This document shows positions 1-15,256 of a DNA stretch of 64,000 nucleotides, one piece after another. The DNA is taken from contig NZ_RIBP01000004.1 of the NCBI RefSeq assembly GCF_007273535.1, positions 1,278,001 to 1,342,000 of the forward strand. The letters run 5' to 3'. Numbering within the stretch: position 1 is the first letter of the stretch; every line of letters starts with the position of its first letter. Made by a program: the position numbers and the translations under genes. Source of the stretch: Niallia circulans. GTDB taxonomy: Bacteria; Bacillota; Bacilli; Bacillales; Cytobacillaceae. The notes beneath the pieces were generated by a model. That model was not told where the DNA came from. It saw only the letters and a program-made list of their open reading frames with translations, and made no database searches.

Positions 1-2096
1 AAATAATGGCTAAATTGAAAAGTGGTCAAAAGAGAACGGTCTTTTGTGAAATTTTTTCAGGTTTTTCTGTACGTGCAAATGTGGAGGATTTGAACATGCT
101 GACAAGTTATCAAGATGTGGAGCTTGTATCTCAAGTCAAAACATATACAGCAGAAAGCGAAGGACCTGCTAAGATTATCGGCGCAGACTGGATTCAAGGA
201 GTGACGAGAAGCCAATCGTCTGCTTTGACAGGGGAAGGTGTGAAGGTAGGTGTCATTGATACTGGCATTGATTATAATCACCCTGACTTAAGGAGGAATT
301 ATAAAAAGGGCTGGGACTTTGTTGATCGGGATAAAGACCCAATGGAAACTGTCGGGCATGGGCTAAGGGATACGCTTCATGGCACACATGTTGCAGGAAT
401 AATCGCTGCAAAGGGAAAGCTTAAGGGAATTGCCCCGAATGCAGAAGTATATGCTTACAGAGCTTTAGGTCCTGGAGGATCTGGAACAACAGAACAAATA
501 TTGAGTGCCATTGAAAGAGCGATAAAGGATAAAGTGGATGTGCTTAACCTCTCACTTGGCAGTGAGGTAAATGGTCCAGATTTGCCGATAAGCATCGCCT
601 TAAATAAGGCTGTCGATAAGGGAATTGTTGCTGTTGCAGCTGCTGGAAATGCAGGACCTGCTGATTGGACTGTTGGTTCTCCTGGTACTGCGGCAAAGGC
701 GATTTCTGTCGGTGCAACGACACCAAACATGAAGGTGCCTTTTTTAGAGGTGGACGGAGAAAAGATCATTTTAAATAAGATGGATAAGAGTAAAGCGTGG
801 AGTTCTGAAAATGCCTTGGAAATTGTCGAAGGAAAGCTGGGCTATCTGAAGGATTTGCAAAATGTGAAAGGCAAGATAGTGATTATTAAACGGGGTGAGC
901 TCACATTTGGAGAGAAGGCTGAAAATGCTTATAAGGCAGGTGCAAAGGCTGTTCTCATCGCTAATGATATGGATGGACCACTGCTCGGCATGCTTGAAAG
1001 AGAGATTCCGATTCCGGTCGCAGGTGTTTCTAAAAAGGAAGGCAGCCAACTGCAAAGTAAGCTTGGGAAAAAGAAAACTATCTATGCAAAAATCAACAGC
1101 TACTGGGAACAGGATATACTTGCAGATTTCAGTTCAAGAGGACCTGTAACAAGTACTTGGGATATCAAGCCTGACGTCGTCGCACCAGGTGTAGTGATAA
1201 ATAGCACAGTCCCAGGTGGATATCTTGCCCTGCAGGGAACAAGTATGGCAGCGCCTCATGTCGCGGGCGCAGCTGCTCTTTTGCTCGAGGCTCATCCTGA
1301 TTGGAGCCCGGAGGAAGTGAAGGCAGCGTTGATGAATACTGCTCTTCCTCTTAACGACAGGGATGGCAAGCAATACAAGGTGTATGAACAAGGTGCTGGC
1401 AGAATTCAAGTCGATAAAGCGGTGAAAGCAAGTGTATTAGTTATGCCTGGAAGCATGCGCTTCGGAAAGTTTAAGCTAGCAGATCATCTACATGAACATA
1501 CAGCTTATATTACGATTAGTAACAAAGGAAAGTCATCTGAGTGGATTACGTTTAATCAGCCAAGTATACAACGTGGTGTTACCTGGCAATTGCCGCTGTC
1601 CTTAACGCTAGCGGCAGGTGAAACAAAAAAACTGCCCGTTAAGATGATGATAGACAGTGAACTCTTTAAAGATAAGCTTCAAAATGGTGCGATTGAGGTG
1701 AACGCAGGCAAGCAGAAGGTGACAGTACCATACTTGTATGTGCTTGAGGAGCCGGAATATCCGCGCTTAATGGGATTCAATATGGTGCAGGAGGATAACG
1801 GAGGCTTCAGCTATGAGGCATATTTACCTACTGGAGCAGAAGAATTTGGCATTGCAGTCTTTGATAAGGAAACATTGAAGTTCGTGAAGTTTCTGGATTG
1901 GAAAAAAGAAGTAAAAAGAGGTCAAATAAAGGGGGAAATTAAAAAAGAGATTCTGCCACAGCAAGGCATCTATGAAGTTGTCGCATTTGCAAAAAAAGCA
2001 GGAAAAGAAGATGCGGTTAGTGGTCAACTAAGTGTGATAGGAAGTCAGGCAATATATAATAGTGAAGAAAATCATAATGACAAAGAAGATTTGTAA
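1..2096 (+). CDS. Subtilisin-family (S8) serine protease, Vpr-like, 5' truncated by window edge
   Basis: Extracellular subtilisin-type endopeptidase. The frame is still open at the left edge, and the visible protein begins inside what looks like the I9 propeptide, so the signal peptide and true start lie outside the window. Counting from the first visible Met (base 6), the triad is Asp85 (DTGID), His125 (HGTHVAG) and Ser413 (GTSMAAPH), with the oxyanion Asn in AAAGNAGP. A PA domain (about residues 270-360, FGEKAENAYKAGAKAVLI) is inserted between His and Ser, as in Vpr and C5a-peptidase relatives. A beta-rich C-terminal region of about 200 residues follows. Family and triad are seen directly; the Vpr-like label is inference from architecture. 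It precedes the ATP synthase operon on the same strand but is separated by 378 bases and a promoter, so it is probably not co-transcribed. Confidence 0.9.
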   Translation, partial: IMAKLKSGQKRTVFCEIFSGFSVRANVEDLNMLTSYQDVELVSQVKTYTAESEGPAKIIGADWIQGVTRSQSSALTGEGVKVGVIDTGIDYNHPDLRRNYKKGWDFVDRDKDPMETVGHGLRDTLHGTHVAGIIAAKGKLKGIAPNAEVYAYRALGPGGSGTTEQILSAIERAIKDKVDVLNLSLGSEVNGPDLPISIALNKAVDKGIVAVAAAGNAGPADWTVGSPGTAAKAISVGATTPNMKVPFLEVDGEKIILNKMDKSKAWSSENALEIVEGKLGYLKDLQNVKGKIVIIKRGELTFGEKAENAYKAGAKAVLIANDMDGPLLGMLEREIPIPVAGVSKKEGSQLQSKLGKKKTIYAKINSYWEQDILADFSSRGPVTSTWDIKPDVVAPGVVINSTVPGGYLALQGTSMAAPHVAGAAALLLEAHPDWSPEEVKAALMNTALPLNDRDGKQYKVYEQGAGRIQVDKAVKASVLVMPGSMRFGKFKLADHLHEHTAYITISNKGKSSEWITFNQPSIQRGVTWQLPLSLTLAAGETKKLPVKMMIDSELFKDKLQNGAIEVNAGKQKVTVPYLYVLEEPEYPRLMGFNMVQEDNGGFSYEAYLPTGAEEFGIAVFDKETLKFVKFLDWKKEVKRGQIKGEIKKEILPQQGIYEVVAFAKKAGKEDAVSGQLSVIGSQAIYNSEENHNDKEDL

Positions 2097-2311
2097 AAAT
2101 ATCCCTAATATAAAATTAATAGGAAATAATTTGAAAGATATGTGAATTTACTCCTTTTCCGATATAAAATTTTTTGATTCATGATAGAATAAAAAAGAAA
2201 AATTTTACCGGGAAAGGAGAGTTAGTAGAAGACCGTATCAACGCGGTTTGCAACTGGATACAAGATTTTTGGAGATACATGATTTTAACGTTTTTATGTT
2301 GTTAATTACAA

Positions 2312-2341
2312 TTGACATTTGACATAACCTTATTGTATGCT
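2312..2341 (+). promoter_or_regulatory. Probable sigma-A promoter of the atp operon
   Basis: A consensus -35 TTGACA (2312-2317) is followed after 18 bases by TATGCT (2336-2341). A second TTGACA overlaps at 2319-2324 but has no good -10. This is the best promoter in the 378-base gap between the protease and atpI. Apart from the hairpin at 2388-2410, nothing else was recognised in that gap. Confidence 0.5.
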
Positions 2342-2387
2342 TACAAAGTAGATGATAGGGTTTTCAGGGCCTTTTCAAAAAAATATC

Positions 2388-2410
2388 TCTTTTTTGTTCT
2401 GCAAAAAAGA
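2388..2410 (+). other. AT-rich hairpin in the atp operon leader
   Basis: A 9-bp perfect inverted repeat (TCTTTTTTG, then CAAAAAAGA, 5-base loop) lies between the predicted atp promoter and atpI. It is followed by a further T-rich stretch (TATTTTTTG). It could be a weak attenuator, but it has almost no G+C, so termination efficiency would be low. Confidence 0.35.
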
Positions 2411-2474
2411 CTATTTTTTGTTCCCTGATAAGCTGTCTGAAAGAAAGTCTGTTGTCAGGAGATTTGGCTAAATT

Positions 2475-3594
<1,120 letters not shown>

Positions 3595-3662
3595 TCAATT
3601 CCCTTATCTTTAAAAGGTGAAACTATAAAATACACATATTTATATATTTAGGAGGAAAATAA

Positions 3663-3878
<216 letters not shown>

Positions 3879-3893
3879 TAATAGCTTAAAAAT

Positions 3894-3920
3894 GGCGAAG
3901 ACTTTTTCAAAAACTTCGCC
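3894..3920 (+). other. Intercistronic hairpin between atpE and atpF
   Basis: GGCGAAG (3894-3900) pairs with CTTCGCC (3914-3920). The loop itself contains a TTTTT/AAAAA run that could extend the stem. Only a short T-tract follows, so this looks more like an mRNA-stabilising or partial-termination element than a full terminator. Confidence 0.5.
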
Positions 3921-3973
3921 TTTGCTTTATGCAAAAAAAAGAAAGTTGAAGGTAAACAGTTGGAAGGGAGTGA

Positions 3974-6579
<2,606 letters not shown>

Positions 6580-6608
6580 CAAAAGGAAAATCTGATGAAT
6601 GGTGGTGA

Positions 6609-7475
<867 letters not shown>

Positions 7476-7480
7476 TTTAA

Positions 7481-8953
<1,473 letters not shown>

Positions 8954-8959
8954 TCCTAA

Positions 8960-9382
<423 letters not shown>

Positions 9383-9387
9383 TAACC

Positions 9388-9432
9388 AAAAATGCCTCCC
9401 TTTGTTAAAATACAAATTGGGGGGCATTTTTA
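9388..9432 (+). terminator. Intrinsic terminator of the atp operon
   Basis: AAAAATGCCTCCC (9388-9400) pairs with GGGGGGCATTTTT (9419-9431) with one G-T pair and an 18-base loop. The A/T-rich flanks make it able to act in both directions. Confidence 0.85.
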
Positions 9433-9572
9433 CGTTCTAAAAGAGTATGAATAAGGAATGTAGGCTAAAAAGAAATCAAATTGAAAAGAAAATGAAAAAT
9501 AGTGAAACCTTTTATGATGATGAATCGTCAAATAGTAGTTAGCAAGGAAGCTAAAGAAGTGGAGGTAACGCA

Positions 9573-9809
9573 TTGATAGAAGATTTTGGCCAACAGGCAT
9601 TGTTGAGCATCTTAACAAATGTGGTATTTATTGCCCTCGCTTGGTGGGCGTTGCAATCATTGAACATTGAAAAGTTCATCCGTGCAAACAAGGTAGTTCA
9701 AGCAAGAGTATTATATGTATTATTATCGATAATAATTGGGTTGCTTGTCAGTGAATTCTTCCTTAATTATCTTCTTTGGTCACAACAATTGCCATTAATT
9801 ATGCAATAA
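9573..9809 (+). CDS. ywzB: DUF1146 small membrane protein, YwzB-like
   Basis: A 78-residue protein with two hydrophobic segments (about 9-28 and 45-67) separated by a short charged stretch; function unknown. Size, topology and position between atpC and ywmB/murA match B. subtilis YwzB (DUF1146). It starts at TTG 9573 behind GTGGAGGTAACGCA. Confidence 0.75.
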   Translation: MIEDFGQQALLSILTNVVFIALAWWALQSLNIEKFIRANKVVQARVLYVLLSIIIGLLVSEFFLNYLLWSQQLPLIMQ

Positions 9810-10017
9810 GATACATTAGAAGAAACAATTACCAACGAAATAGGTCTTCATACATGTTTTCTTTTGCTCACTTTTTCAGTACAATTCAATTTGCGTGTTG
9901 CTAAAAAATAGTTTGTACGCAAGTCAGAAAAATATTCATGTCAAAAAGTGACGACTATTCGCGAGTATTTCATTCCCCTACTAAGGAAACAATGCTAGTA
10001 AGGGAGAGGAATAAGAC

Positions 10018-10773
10018 ATGAATAAAAAAAGAACAGCATTTTATCTTGTATTAATGATCTTAGTTGGTTTGGCAGCAGTTACAATTGGGAATAAACCAAT
10101 TATCGCGAAAAAACAGCTAGACCTATTTATTATAAATGGAATAATAAACAAGGAACAGAACATTAACGTTACTGAATGGTCTCTGCATGCAAGAGAAAAA
10201 ATGGATAATGTGAAAAGCTTATCAGATGCAAAAGCCGTTAAAGCCGATTTGCAGAAAAAGTTTCCAGATGCGAAATGGACGGAAACGAAAACTGTCAGCG
10301 CTTGGCAAGCTAAGGCTGTTCTGGCAGCTGATGGCAACAAAGAAGAGAGTTTAACTGTCACTGCTTCATTAACAACTCAAACATCCCAATCATATGTTAT
10401 ATATGAAGTGAAAGGGAAGGAGTTGAGTGACCAGTTCAGCAAAAAGCTGGAAAAGGATATAGAAGATAAAGTTTCAGCTATATTTCGAGGAAAACCAACA
10501 ATTTTCTCTTGTATAAAAGGCGAATTCAATGATAAGATGAGTAAGAGTCTGCCTTATTATGTAAACCATTTATTGGATGCTTTTCAAGCGAAACAAATAG
10601 AGGCGTTAGAGGAAGCTGATTTTGTATCAACTTCAGCCATGACGTCTATCTTTGATGAGAAAATTCAGGAAAATGACAAGGTAATGAACTTGCAATTGGG
10701 AATCAGGACACAAGGAATGGGCGGTAAAACTACCTTTGTAGTTGGCACACCCATCATAACGATTGAATATTAA
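10018..10773 (+). CDS. ywmB: YwmB-like exported protein
   Basis: A 251-residue protein with an N-terminal signal or anchor segment (about 8-30) and a mixed alpha/beta body; it should act outside the membrane. Position directly upstream of murA, length and the C-terminal pattern VVGTPIITIEY fit B. subtilis YwmB, whose fold is related to TATA-binding proteins but whose role is unknown. The AGGGAGAGG ribosome site gives ATG 10018. It ends 33 bases before murA and is probably co-transcribed with it. Confidence 0.75.
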   Translation: MNKKRTAFYLVLMILVGLAAVTIGNKPIIAKKQLDLFIINGIINKEQNINVTEWSLHAREKMDNVKSLSDAKAVKADLQKKFPDAKWTETKTVSAWQAKAVLAADGNKEESLTVTASLTTQTSQSYVIYEVKGKELSDQFSKKLEKDIEDKVSAIFRGKPTIFSCIKGEFNDKMSKSLPYYVNHLLDAFQAKQIEALEEADFVSTSAMTSIFDEKIQENDKVMNLQLGIRTQGMGGKTTFVVGTPIITIEY

Positions 10774-10806
10774 TATAGAGACATTGGACGCGGAGGGGAA
10801 TACACT

Positions 10807-12114
10807 TTGGATAAAATCATCGTCCGCGGCGGAAAAAGGTTAAATGGAACGGTTAAAGTAGAAGGCGCAAAGAATGCCGTTTTGCCTGTAATCGCCGCTA
10901 CATTATTAGCAAGTGACGGAAAAAGCATAATTAAATCAGTCCCAACTCTTTCGGATGTATATACAATAAATGAGGTTTTACGTTTTCTTAATGCTGACGT
11001 ATCATTTGCCAACAACGAAGTTACAGTAGATGCATCAAAAGAGTTGAGTGTGGAGGCGCCATTTGAATATGTGCGCAAAATGAGAGCTTCAGTTTTAGTA
11101 ATGGGTTCATTATTGGCTAGAAATGGCCATGCAAGAGTAGCTTTGCCAGGAGGCTGTGCAATCGGGTCTAGACCTATTGATCAGCATCTTAAAGGCTTTG
11201 AAGCAATGGGAGCTAAAGTTCAGGTTGGAAATGGCTTTATTGAAGCATCAGTTGAAGATCGTTTGCAAGGAGCAAAAATCTATCTTGACTTCCCAAGTGT
11301 TGGAGCTACAGAGAACATCATGATGGCTGCAACTTTAGCAGAAGGTACAACAATCATTGAAAATGTAGCAAAAGAACCTGAAATTGTTGATCTAGCTAAC
11401 TTCCTTAATGCGATGGGAGCGAAAGTCAAAGGAGCAGGAACTGGTACACTTCACATTGAAGGTGTAGAAAAGCTATACGGTGCAGAACACACAATTATTC
11501 CTGACAGAATTGAAGCAGGTACATTTTTAGTTGCTGCAGCTATTACAGGCGGAAACGTCCTTGTACAAGGTGCAGTGCCAGAACATCTATCATCTTTAAT
11601 TGCAAAGATGGAAGAGATGGGTGTAGTCTTCAAAGAAGAAGAAGACGGACTTCGTGTAATTAGTGCTGAAAACTTAAAAGCAGTTGATATTAAGACAATG
11701 CCTCATCCAGGATTCCCAACGGATATGCAGTCTCAAATGATGGCATTGCTGCTTCGTGCTCAAGGAACAAGCATGATAACGGAAACTGTATTTGAAAACC
11801 GTTTTATGCATGTTGAAGAGTTCAGACGCATGAATGGCGATGTTAAGATTGAAGGACGTTCTGTTATTATGAATGGACCAACAAACCTACAAGGTGCTGA
11901 AGTAGCAGCTACAGATCTTCGTGCAGCAGCAGCATTAATATTGTCAGGACTTGTTGCTGAAGGCATTACAAGAGTTACTGAGCTGAAGCACTTGGATCGC
12001 GGATACGTGAATTTCCATCAGAAGCTGGCAGCTATTGGTGCCGACATTGAAAGAGTAACAGAAGAAGAGCAAGTAACTTTGAGTGCAACTTATGTTGCAG
12101 ATTTAAATGCATAA
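10807..12114 (+). CDS. murA: UDP-N-acetylglucosamine 1-carboxyvinyltransferase
   Basis: Catalyses the first committed step of peptidoglycan synthesis: transfer of enolpyruvate from PEP to UDP-GlcNAc in the cytoplasm. Length 435. The catalytic loop Cys is Cys117 in [13 protein letters not shown], the residue attacked by fosfomycin. The N-terminal [11 protein letters not shown] and DRIEAGTFL motifs are intact. The start is TTG 10807 behind GCGGAGGGGAATAC. The order ywmB-murA-spoIID identifies it as the MurAA-type paralogue of B. subtilis. Confidence 0.96.
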   Translation: MDKIIVRGGKRLNGTVKVEGAKNAVLPVIAATLLASDGKSIIKSVPTLSDVYTINEVLRFLNADVSFANNEVTVDASKELSVEAPFEYVRKMRASVLVMGSLLARNGHARVALPGGCAIGSRPIDQHLKGFEAMGAKVQVGNGFIEASVEDRLQGAKIYLDFPSVGATENIMMAATLAEGTTIIENVAKEPEIVDLANFLNAMGAKVKGAGTGTLHIEGVEKLYGAEHTIIPDRIEAGTFLVAAAITGGNVLVQGAVPEHLSSLIAKMEEMGVVFKEEEDGLRVISAENLKAVDIKTMPHPGFPTDMQSQMMALLLRAQGTSMITETVFENRFMHVEEFRRMNGDVKIEGRSVIMNGPTNLQGAEVAATDLRAAAALILSGLVAEGITRVTELKHLDRGYVNFHQKLAAIGADIERVTEEEQVTLSATYVADLNA

Positions 12115-12122
12115 TAAGTAAT

Positions 12123-12168
12123 AAGCAGCTTTATTCATTTCCTTTTGAGATGGATATAGCTGTTTTTT
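12123..12168 (+). terminator. Terminator after murA
   Basis: AAGCAGCT (12123-12130) pairs with AGCTGTTT (12158-12165), and one mismatch further in the stem continues. A run of seven T follows the 3' arm. Confidence 0.65.
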
Positions 12169-12345
12169 TATGCCGTTTTTTGTGTAGATGACTGGTATTG
12201 GTTATGCGAGAGATAGAAGGGGAAGGTAGAGAAGGGTAGTAGATATTATTCAAATACTATGCAAAGAATAAAGATATAGAACAAATCTTAGGTGATTTTT
12301 GTTATCTTTTTCCCCATAAATACAGTCATAAATGCTTGTCCAAAT

Positions 12346-12404
12346 CCATAAGAATGTTTTGTAAGGCATTTTTGCAAGGCAAATCTACATCGTTCTTATG
12401 GAGG
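12346..12404 (+). promoter_or_regulatory. Leader hairpin reaching into the spoIID ribosome binding site
   Basis: CCATAAGAATG (12346-12356) pairs with CGTTCTTATGG (12391-12401), 11 bp with one G-T. The 3' arm covers the first two bases of the spoIID Shine-Dalgarno GGAGG (12400-12404). The structure could limit ribosome access. No convincing sigma-E promoter was found upstream; partial matches such as CATAAATA near 12315 were not accepted. Confidence 0.45.
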
Positions 12405-12410
12405 CTACAG

Positions 12411-13427
12411 ATGATTAAATTCAAACCCTTTATCGCACTAGGAGCCATTCTGTTCAGCATCACCTTATTGCTTCCAGCAATTTTAGTACTACCTTTTATT
12501 TCAGAACGGGGAAATGACACACATGCCCCACCTGCAGAGGAAACTCCAGCAGAAAGTACAGGACCAGCTGTGGAGGTTTCCATCTATAGGGAACAACAAA
12601 AAAAGATAGAAAAAGTTGATTTAGAGGATTATGTTGCCGGCGTTGTGGCAAATGAAATGAATGCAAGCTTTGAACCTGAAGCACTAAAGGCACAGGCTTT
12701 GGCAGCAAGAACCTATATCGTCCGGAGAATGATTTCTGAGACAGAATCAGGACTGCCAGATGGAGCAGTGGTTGGTGACTCCATTACCTACCAAGTATAT
12801 AAAAATAAAGAGGAATTAAAAACGACTTGGCAAAGCAAAGATTATGATTGGAAAATGAAAAAGATTGAGGATGCCGTCCAAGCTACAACAGGACAGATTC
12901 TGACATATGATGGACAGCCGATTGATGCTTTGTTTTTTTCAACAAGCAATGGCTATACAGAGAATTCTAATGACGTATGGGCAAACTCGGTTGCTTATTT
13001 AAAAAGCGTCGAAAGCCCTTGGGATAAAAATTCACCGAAGTTCAATGGCGTAGAAGAGATTAGCATTCAAGATTTTGAAAGCAAGCTTGGCGTCTCTGTA
13101 GGAAGCAGTGCCAGCATTATGACAAGTGTCGAGTATACTTCAGGCAAACGTGTTGCGAAGGCTAATATAAGCGGTAAAGAGCTCACAGGGACTGATATTC
13201 GCGATAAGCTTGGATTGAAGTCAACAGACTTTACAATGACTAGAAGTGGTCAGAGTATTATTGTGACTACAAAGGGCTATGGACATGGTGTAGGGATGAG
13301 TCAGTACGGTGCCAATGGGATGGCAGCAGAAGGCAAGAATTACAAGGATATCGTAAAGTACTATTATAAAGATATAGCTGTGACGAACTCAGAGAGCCTC
13401 CTGACGGCTTATATGGCGAAAAAGTAA
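12411..13427 (+). CDS. spoIID: Stage II sporulation protein D, peptidoglycan lytic transglycosylase
   Basis: Mother-cell membrane enzyme that, with SpoIIP and SpoIIM, degrades septal peptidoglycan to drive engulfment. It cleaves glycan strands already denuded by SpoIIP. ATG 12411 follows GGAGG and gives 338 residues beginning MIKFKPFIAL; the frame extends upstream without support. It has one N-terminal membrane helix (about 7-30) and a SpoIID/LytB domain, with the likely catalytic Glu82 in GVVANEM and the C-terminal motif GYGHGVGMSQYGA. It is followed by a hairpin and then spoIIQ, whose product works across the septum from the forespore. Confidence 0.95.
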   Translation: MIKFKPFIALGAILFSITLLLPAILVLPFISERGNDTHAPPAEETPAESTGPAVEVSIYREQQKKIEKVDLEDYVAGVVANEMNASFEPEALKAQALAARTYIVRRMISETESGLPDGAVVGDSITYQVYKNKEELKTTWQSKDYDWKMKKIEDAVQATTGQILTYDGQPIDALFFSTSNGYTENSNDVWANSVAYLKSVESPWDKNSPKFNGVEEISIQDFESKLGVSVGSSASIMTSVEYTSGKRVAKANISGKELTGTDIRDKLGLKSTDFTMTRSGQSIIVTTKGYGHGVGMSQYGANGMAAEGKNYKDIVKYYYKDIAVTNSESLLTAYMAKK

Positions 13428-13441
13428 TAATGATGTATGGT

Positions 13442-13470
13442 TAAGCTCCCTTGGACACCAAGGGAGCTTA
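13442..13470 (+). terminator. Hairpin terminator after spoIID
   Basis: A perfect 13-bp inverted repeat TAAGCTCCCTTGG / CCAAGGGAGCTTA with a 3-base loop. The following T-tract is weak (CTATTGCTTT), so termination may be incomplete. Confidence 0.65.
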
Positions 13471-13640
13471 CTATTGCTTTACGGAGGCAGTCACACAACA
13501 AAAATAATATTTGAAAAAAAGTTTTTATTTTCATGCATAAAAGAATTCAGATTGTCGAAAAATAAGTTTTAAAAAAAGTTTTTTGAGAATGTATATATTT
13601 ATCATTATCTGTTCAGAATGATTGCTGAGGTGATGATAAA

Positions 13641-14552
13641 ATGAGAGAGGAAGAAAACAAACGTACTTCTCCAAAATCAAAAGTAAAGAATTTCTTTAAA
13701 AAGCGTTGGGCATTTCCAGCTGTTTATATCGCGAGTGCAGCTATTATTCTAACAGGTGTCCTTTGGTATCAAAACAGTGCAAATGAGACAGACAAGTTTA
13801 AGTATGATGCATCAAATCCATCAACACAGCTTGATGACGAACCAGCAGTACCAGTTACAAATGATGTGGAAAACTTCGCATGGCCAGTTAATGATCCAGA
13901 TAATGTAATAACGCAAAAAGGTTTTTATGACAATAGCCAAAGTAAAGAAGAGCAAGTAAACTCTCTTGTGTTCTATGATAATGTGTACCAGCCAAATACT
14001 GGTGTAGATTTAAAAATGGAAGATAACAGTGAATTTGAAGTTCTAGCTTCTTTGAGTGGAACAGTTACTAAAGTATCTGAAGATTCTGTCCTTGGTAATA
14101 CTATTGAAATTGAACATGCAGATGGAATTAAAACATTCTATCAATCTGTGAAGGATATTCAGGTTAAAGAGGGAGACGAAGTGAAAAAAGGTCAATCTCT
14201 AGCTACATCTGGACAAAGCCTATATAACAAAGATGGCGGTGTACACGTCCACTTTGAAATCCGCAAAGCAGATGTTGCTGTTAATCCTATCGACTATTTC
14301 AATAAATCCTTAGCTTCATTAGAAAAAGCTGATACATCTGAAGCAAGCCAAGCTACAGAAGAAAATGAAGTGACACAGGAAAATGCAACAGAAGAAGATG
14401 CTGTATCAGATGATGCAACACAAAATGAGTCCAAAAAAGAAGTAAGTGATGAGTCAACAGATACAACAAATACAGATGCTTCTGATGAATCAACAGATTC
14501 TTCAAGTGATGACGCTGCAGATGAAAGTACTTCAGCAGATCCAAATGCATAA
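13641..14552 (+). CDS. spoIIQ: Stage II sporulation protein Q, degenerate LytM domain
   Basis: Forespore membrane protein whose extracellular LytM domain binds SpoIIIAH across the intermembrane space, acting as an engulfment ratchet and part of the feeding-tube channel. It has 303 residues: a basic cytoplasmic tail, a membrane helix (about 27-45), a LytM domain (about 80-220) and a long acidic Ser/Thr/Asp-rich tail (about 230-303). The HVHFEI half of the zinc site is kept, but the usual His of the HxGxD motif is Asn (NTGVDL), so the domain is probably not an active endopeptidase, in line with B. subtilis SpoIIQ. A sigma-F promoter is expected from the family but was not convincingly seen. Confidence 0.9.
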   Translation: MREEENKRTSPKSKVKNFFKKRWAFPAVYIASAAIILTGVLWYQNSANETDKFKYDASNPSTQLDDEPAVPVTNDVENFAWPVNDPDNVITQKGFYDNSQSKEEQVNSLVFYDNVYQPNTGVDLKMEDNSEFEVLASLSGTVTKVSEDSVLGNTIEIEHADGIKTFYQSVKDIQVKEGDEVKKGQSLATSGQSLYNKDGGVHVHFEIRKADVAVNPIDYFNKSLASLEKADTSEASQATEENEVTQENATEEDAVSDDATQNESKKEVSDESTDTTNTDASDESTDSSSDDAADESTSADPNA

Positions 14553-14563
14553 TGCTTATGCTG

Positions 14564-14605
14564 AGAAGTCCAATTCTTTCGACAGAATTGGACTTCTTTT
14601 TTATT
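14564..14605 (+). terminator. Terminator of spoIIQ
   Basis: A perfect 14-bp stem AGAAGTCCAATTCT / AGAATTGGACTTCT with a 6-base loop, followed by a T-run. Confidence 0.9.
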
Positions 14606-14644
14606 ATTTTGAAGACAAATTTCTCGGGAAATAATAGCAAACGG

Positions 14645-14677
14645 AAAAAGGCATGATGTCTGGAAGGAACATCATGC
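14645..14677 (-). terminator. Terminator of the apbE/ferric-reductase cluster
   Basis: GCATGATGT / ACATCATGC (14651-14659 with 14669-14677), read on the minus strand, followed by CCTTTTTCC. The upstream arm overlaps the last codons of the ferric-reductase-like gene. Confidence 0.65.
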
Positions 14678-15256
14678 TTTCTTTGCAATAACCTGCTTCT
14701 TTTTTAATTGAGTGGCTTGGACGATGCGGAGAATGGTCAGGATGAGGACAGATGATCCTGTGAAGATATAGATGATAAGCATCCATATTGTCTGACTGTC
14801 TGTACCCATAAGAAATCCGTGAAAGAGAGCTGCATAAAATGTTGGGAATGCAAGAAAATGAATGGCTTTCCACACTCTTTTTCCAAGCTTCTTCAGGAAG
14901 TCTGTTGACAACACCAAAAGCAGGAAGCCGTAAAAAGCGAAAATGCCCAATGAAAGGGAGATGACATTATGTTCAACGGTAAATGGTATAAGAATATTAA
15001 AGATGGTATAAGAGGTGTAATCTGTATCGAATACTAAAACGAGACCATGAACCATACCGAACAGCAGGCCGAACCAGCCAGTTGCCTCGTGAGTATTTAA
15101 GATTATTTTTTGAGCTTTTTTTGGAAATATCGGTAGTTTAAAGGTTAAACCTGTCAGCATAGAGATAAACAGTAGTAAATAGGAAGTTATCGCTGCTGCT
15201 CTTGTTACATTCCATATGCTGAATAAGTCACTAACATTGGAAACAAAATCATTCAT
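14672..15256 (-). CDS. Ferric-reductase-like transmembrane haem protein
   Basis: Integral membrane protein of 194 residues with five or six helices and the ferric-reductase-like (PF01794/YedZ-type) pattern. Several histidines lie in helices, including His56 (NTHEATGWFG), His70 (GMVHGLVLVF), His133 and His146 (ALFHGFLMG), candidates for two b-haems. No NAD- or FAD-binding domain is present, so it must receive electrons from the membrane pool or a partner. It overlaps the end of the apbE gene by eight bases, so they form one operon. A transmembrane electron conduit to an extracytosolic flavoprotein is inferred from this pairing. Confidence 0.75.
   Translation of the reverse strand: MNDFVSNVSDLFSIWNVTRAAAITSYLLLFISMLTGLTFKLPIFPKKAQKIILNTHEATGWFGLLFGMVHGLVLVFDTDYTSYTIFNILIPFTVEHNVISLSLGIFAFYGFLLLVLSTDFLKKLGKRVWKAIHFLAFPTFYAALFHGFLMGTDSQTIWMLIIYIFTGSSVLILTILRIVQATQLKKKQVIAKKA

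Noticed and set aside
2215..2304. Open stretch upstream of atpI (EDRINAVCNWIQDFWRYM) behind AAAGGAGAG
   Set aside because: There is no ATG, GTG or TTG start at a suitable distance, and it overlaps the atp promoter region.
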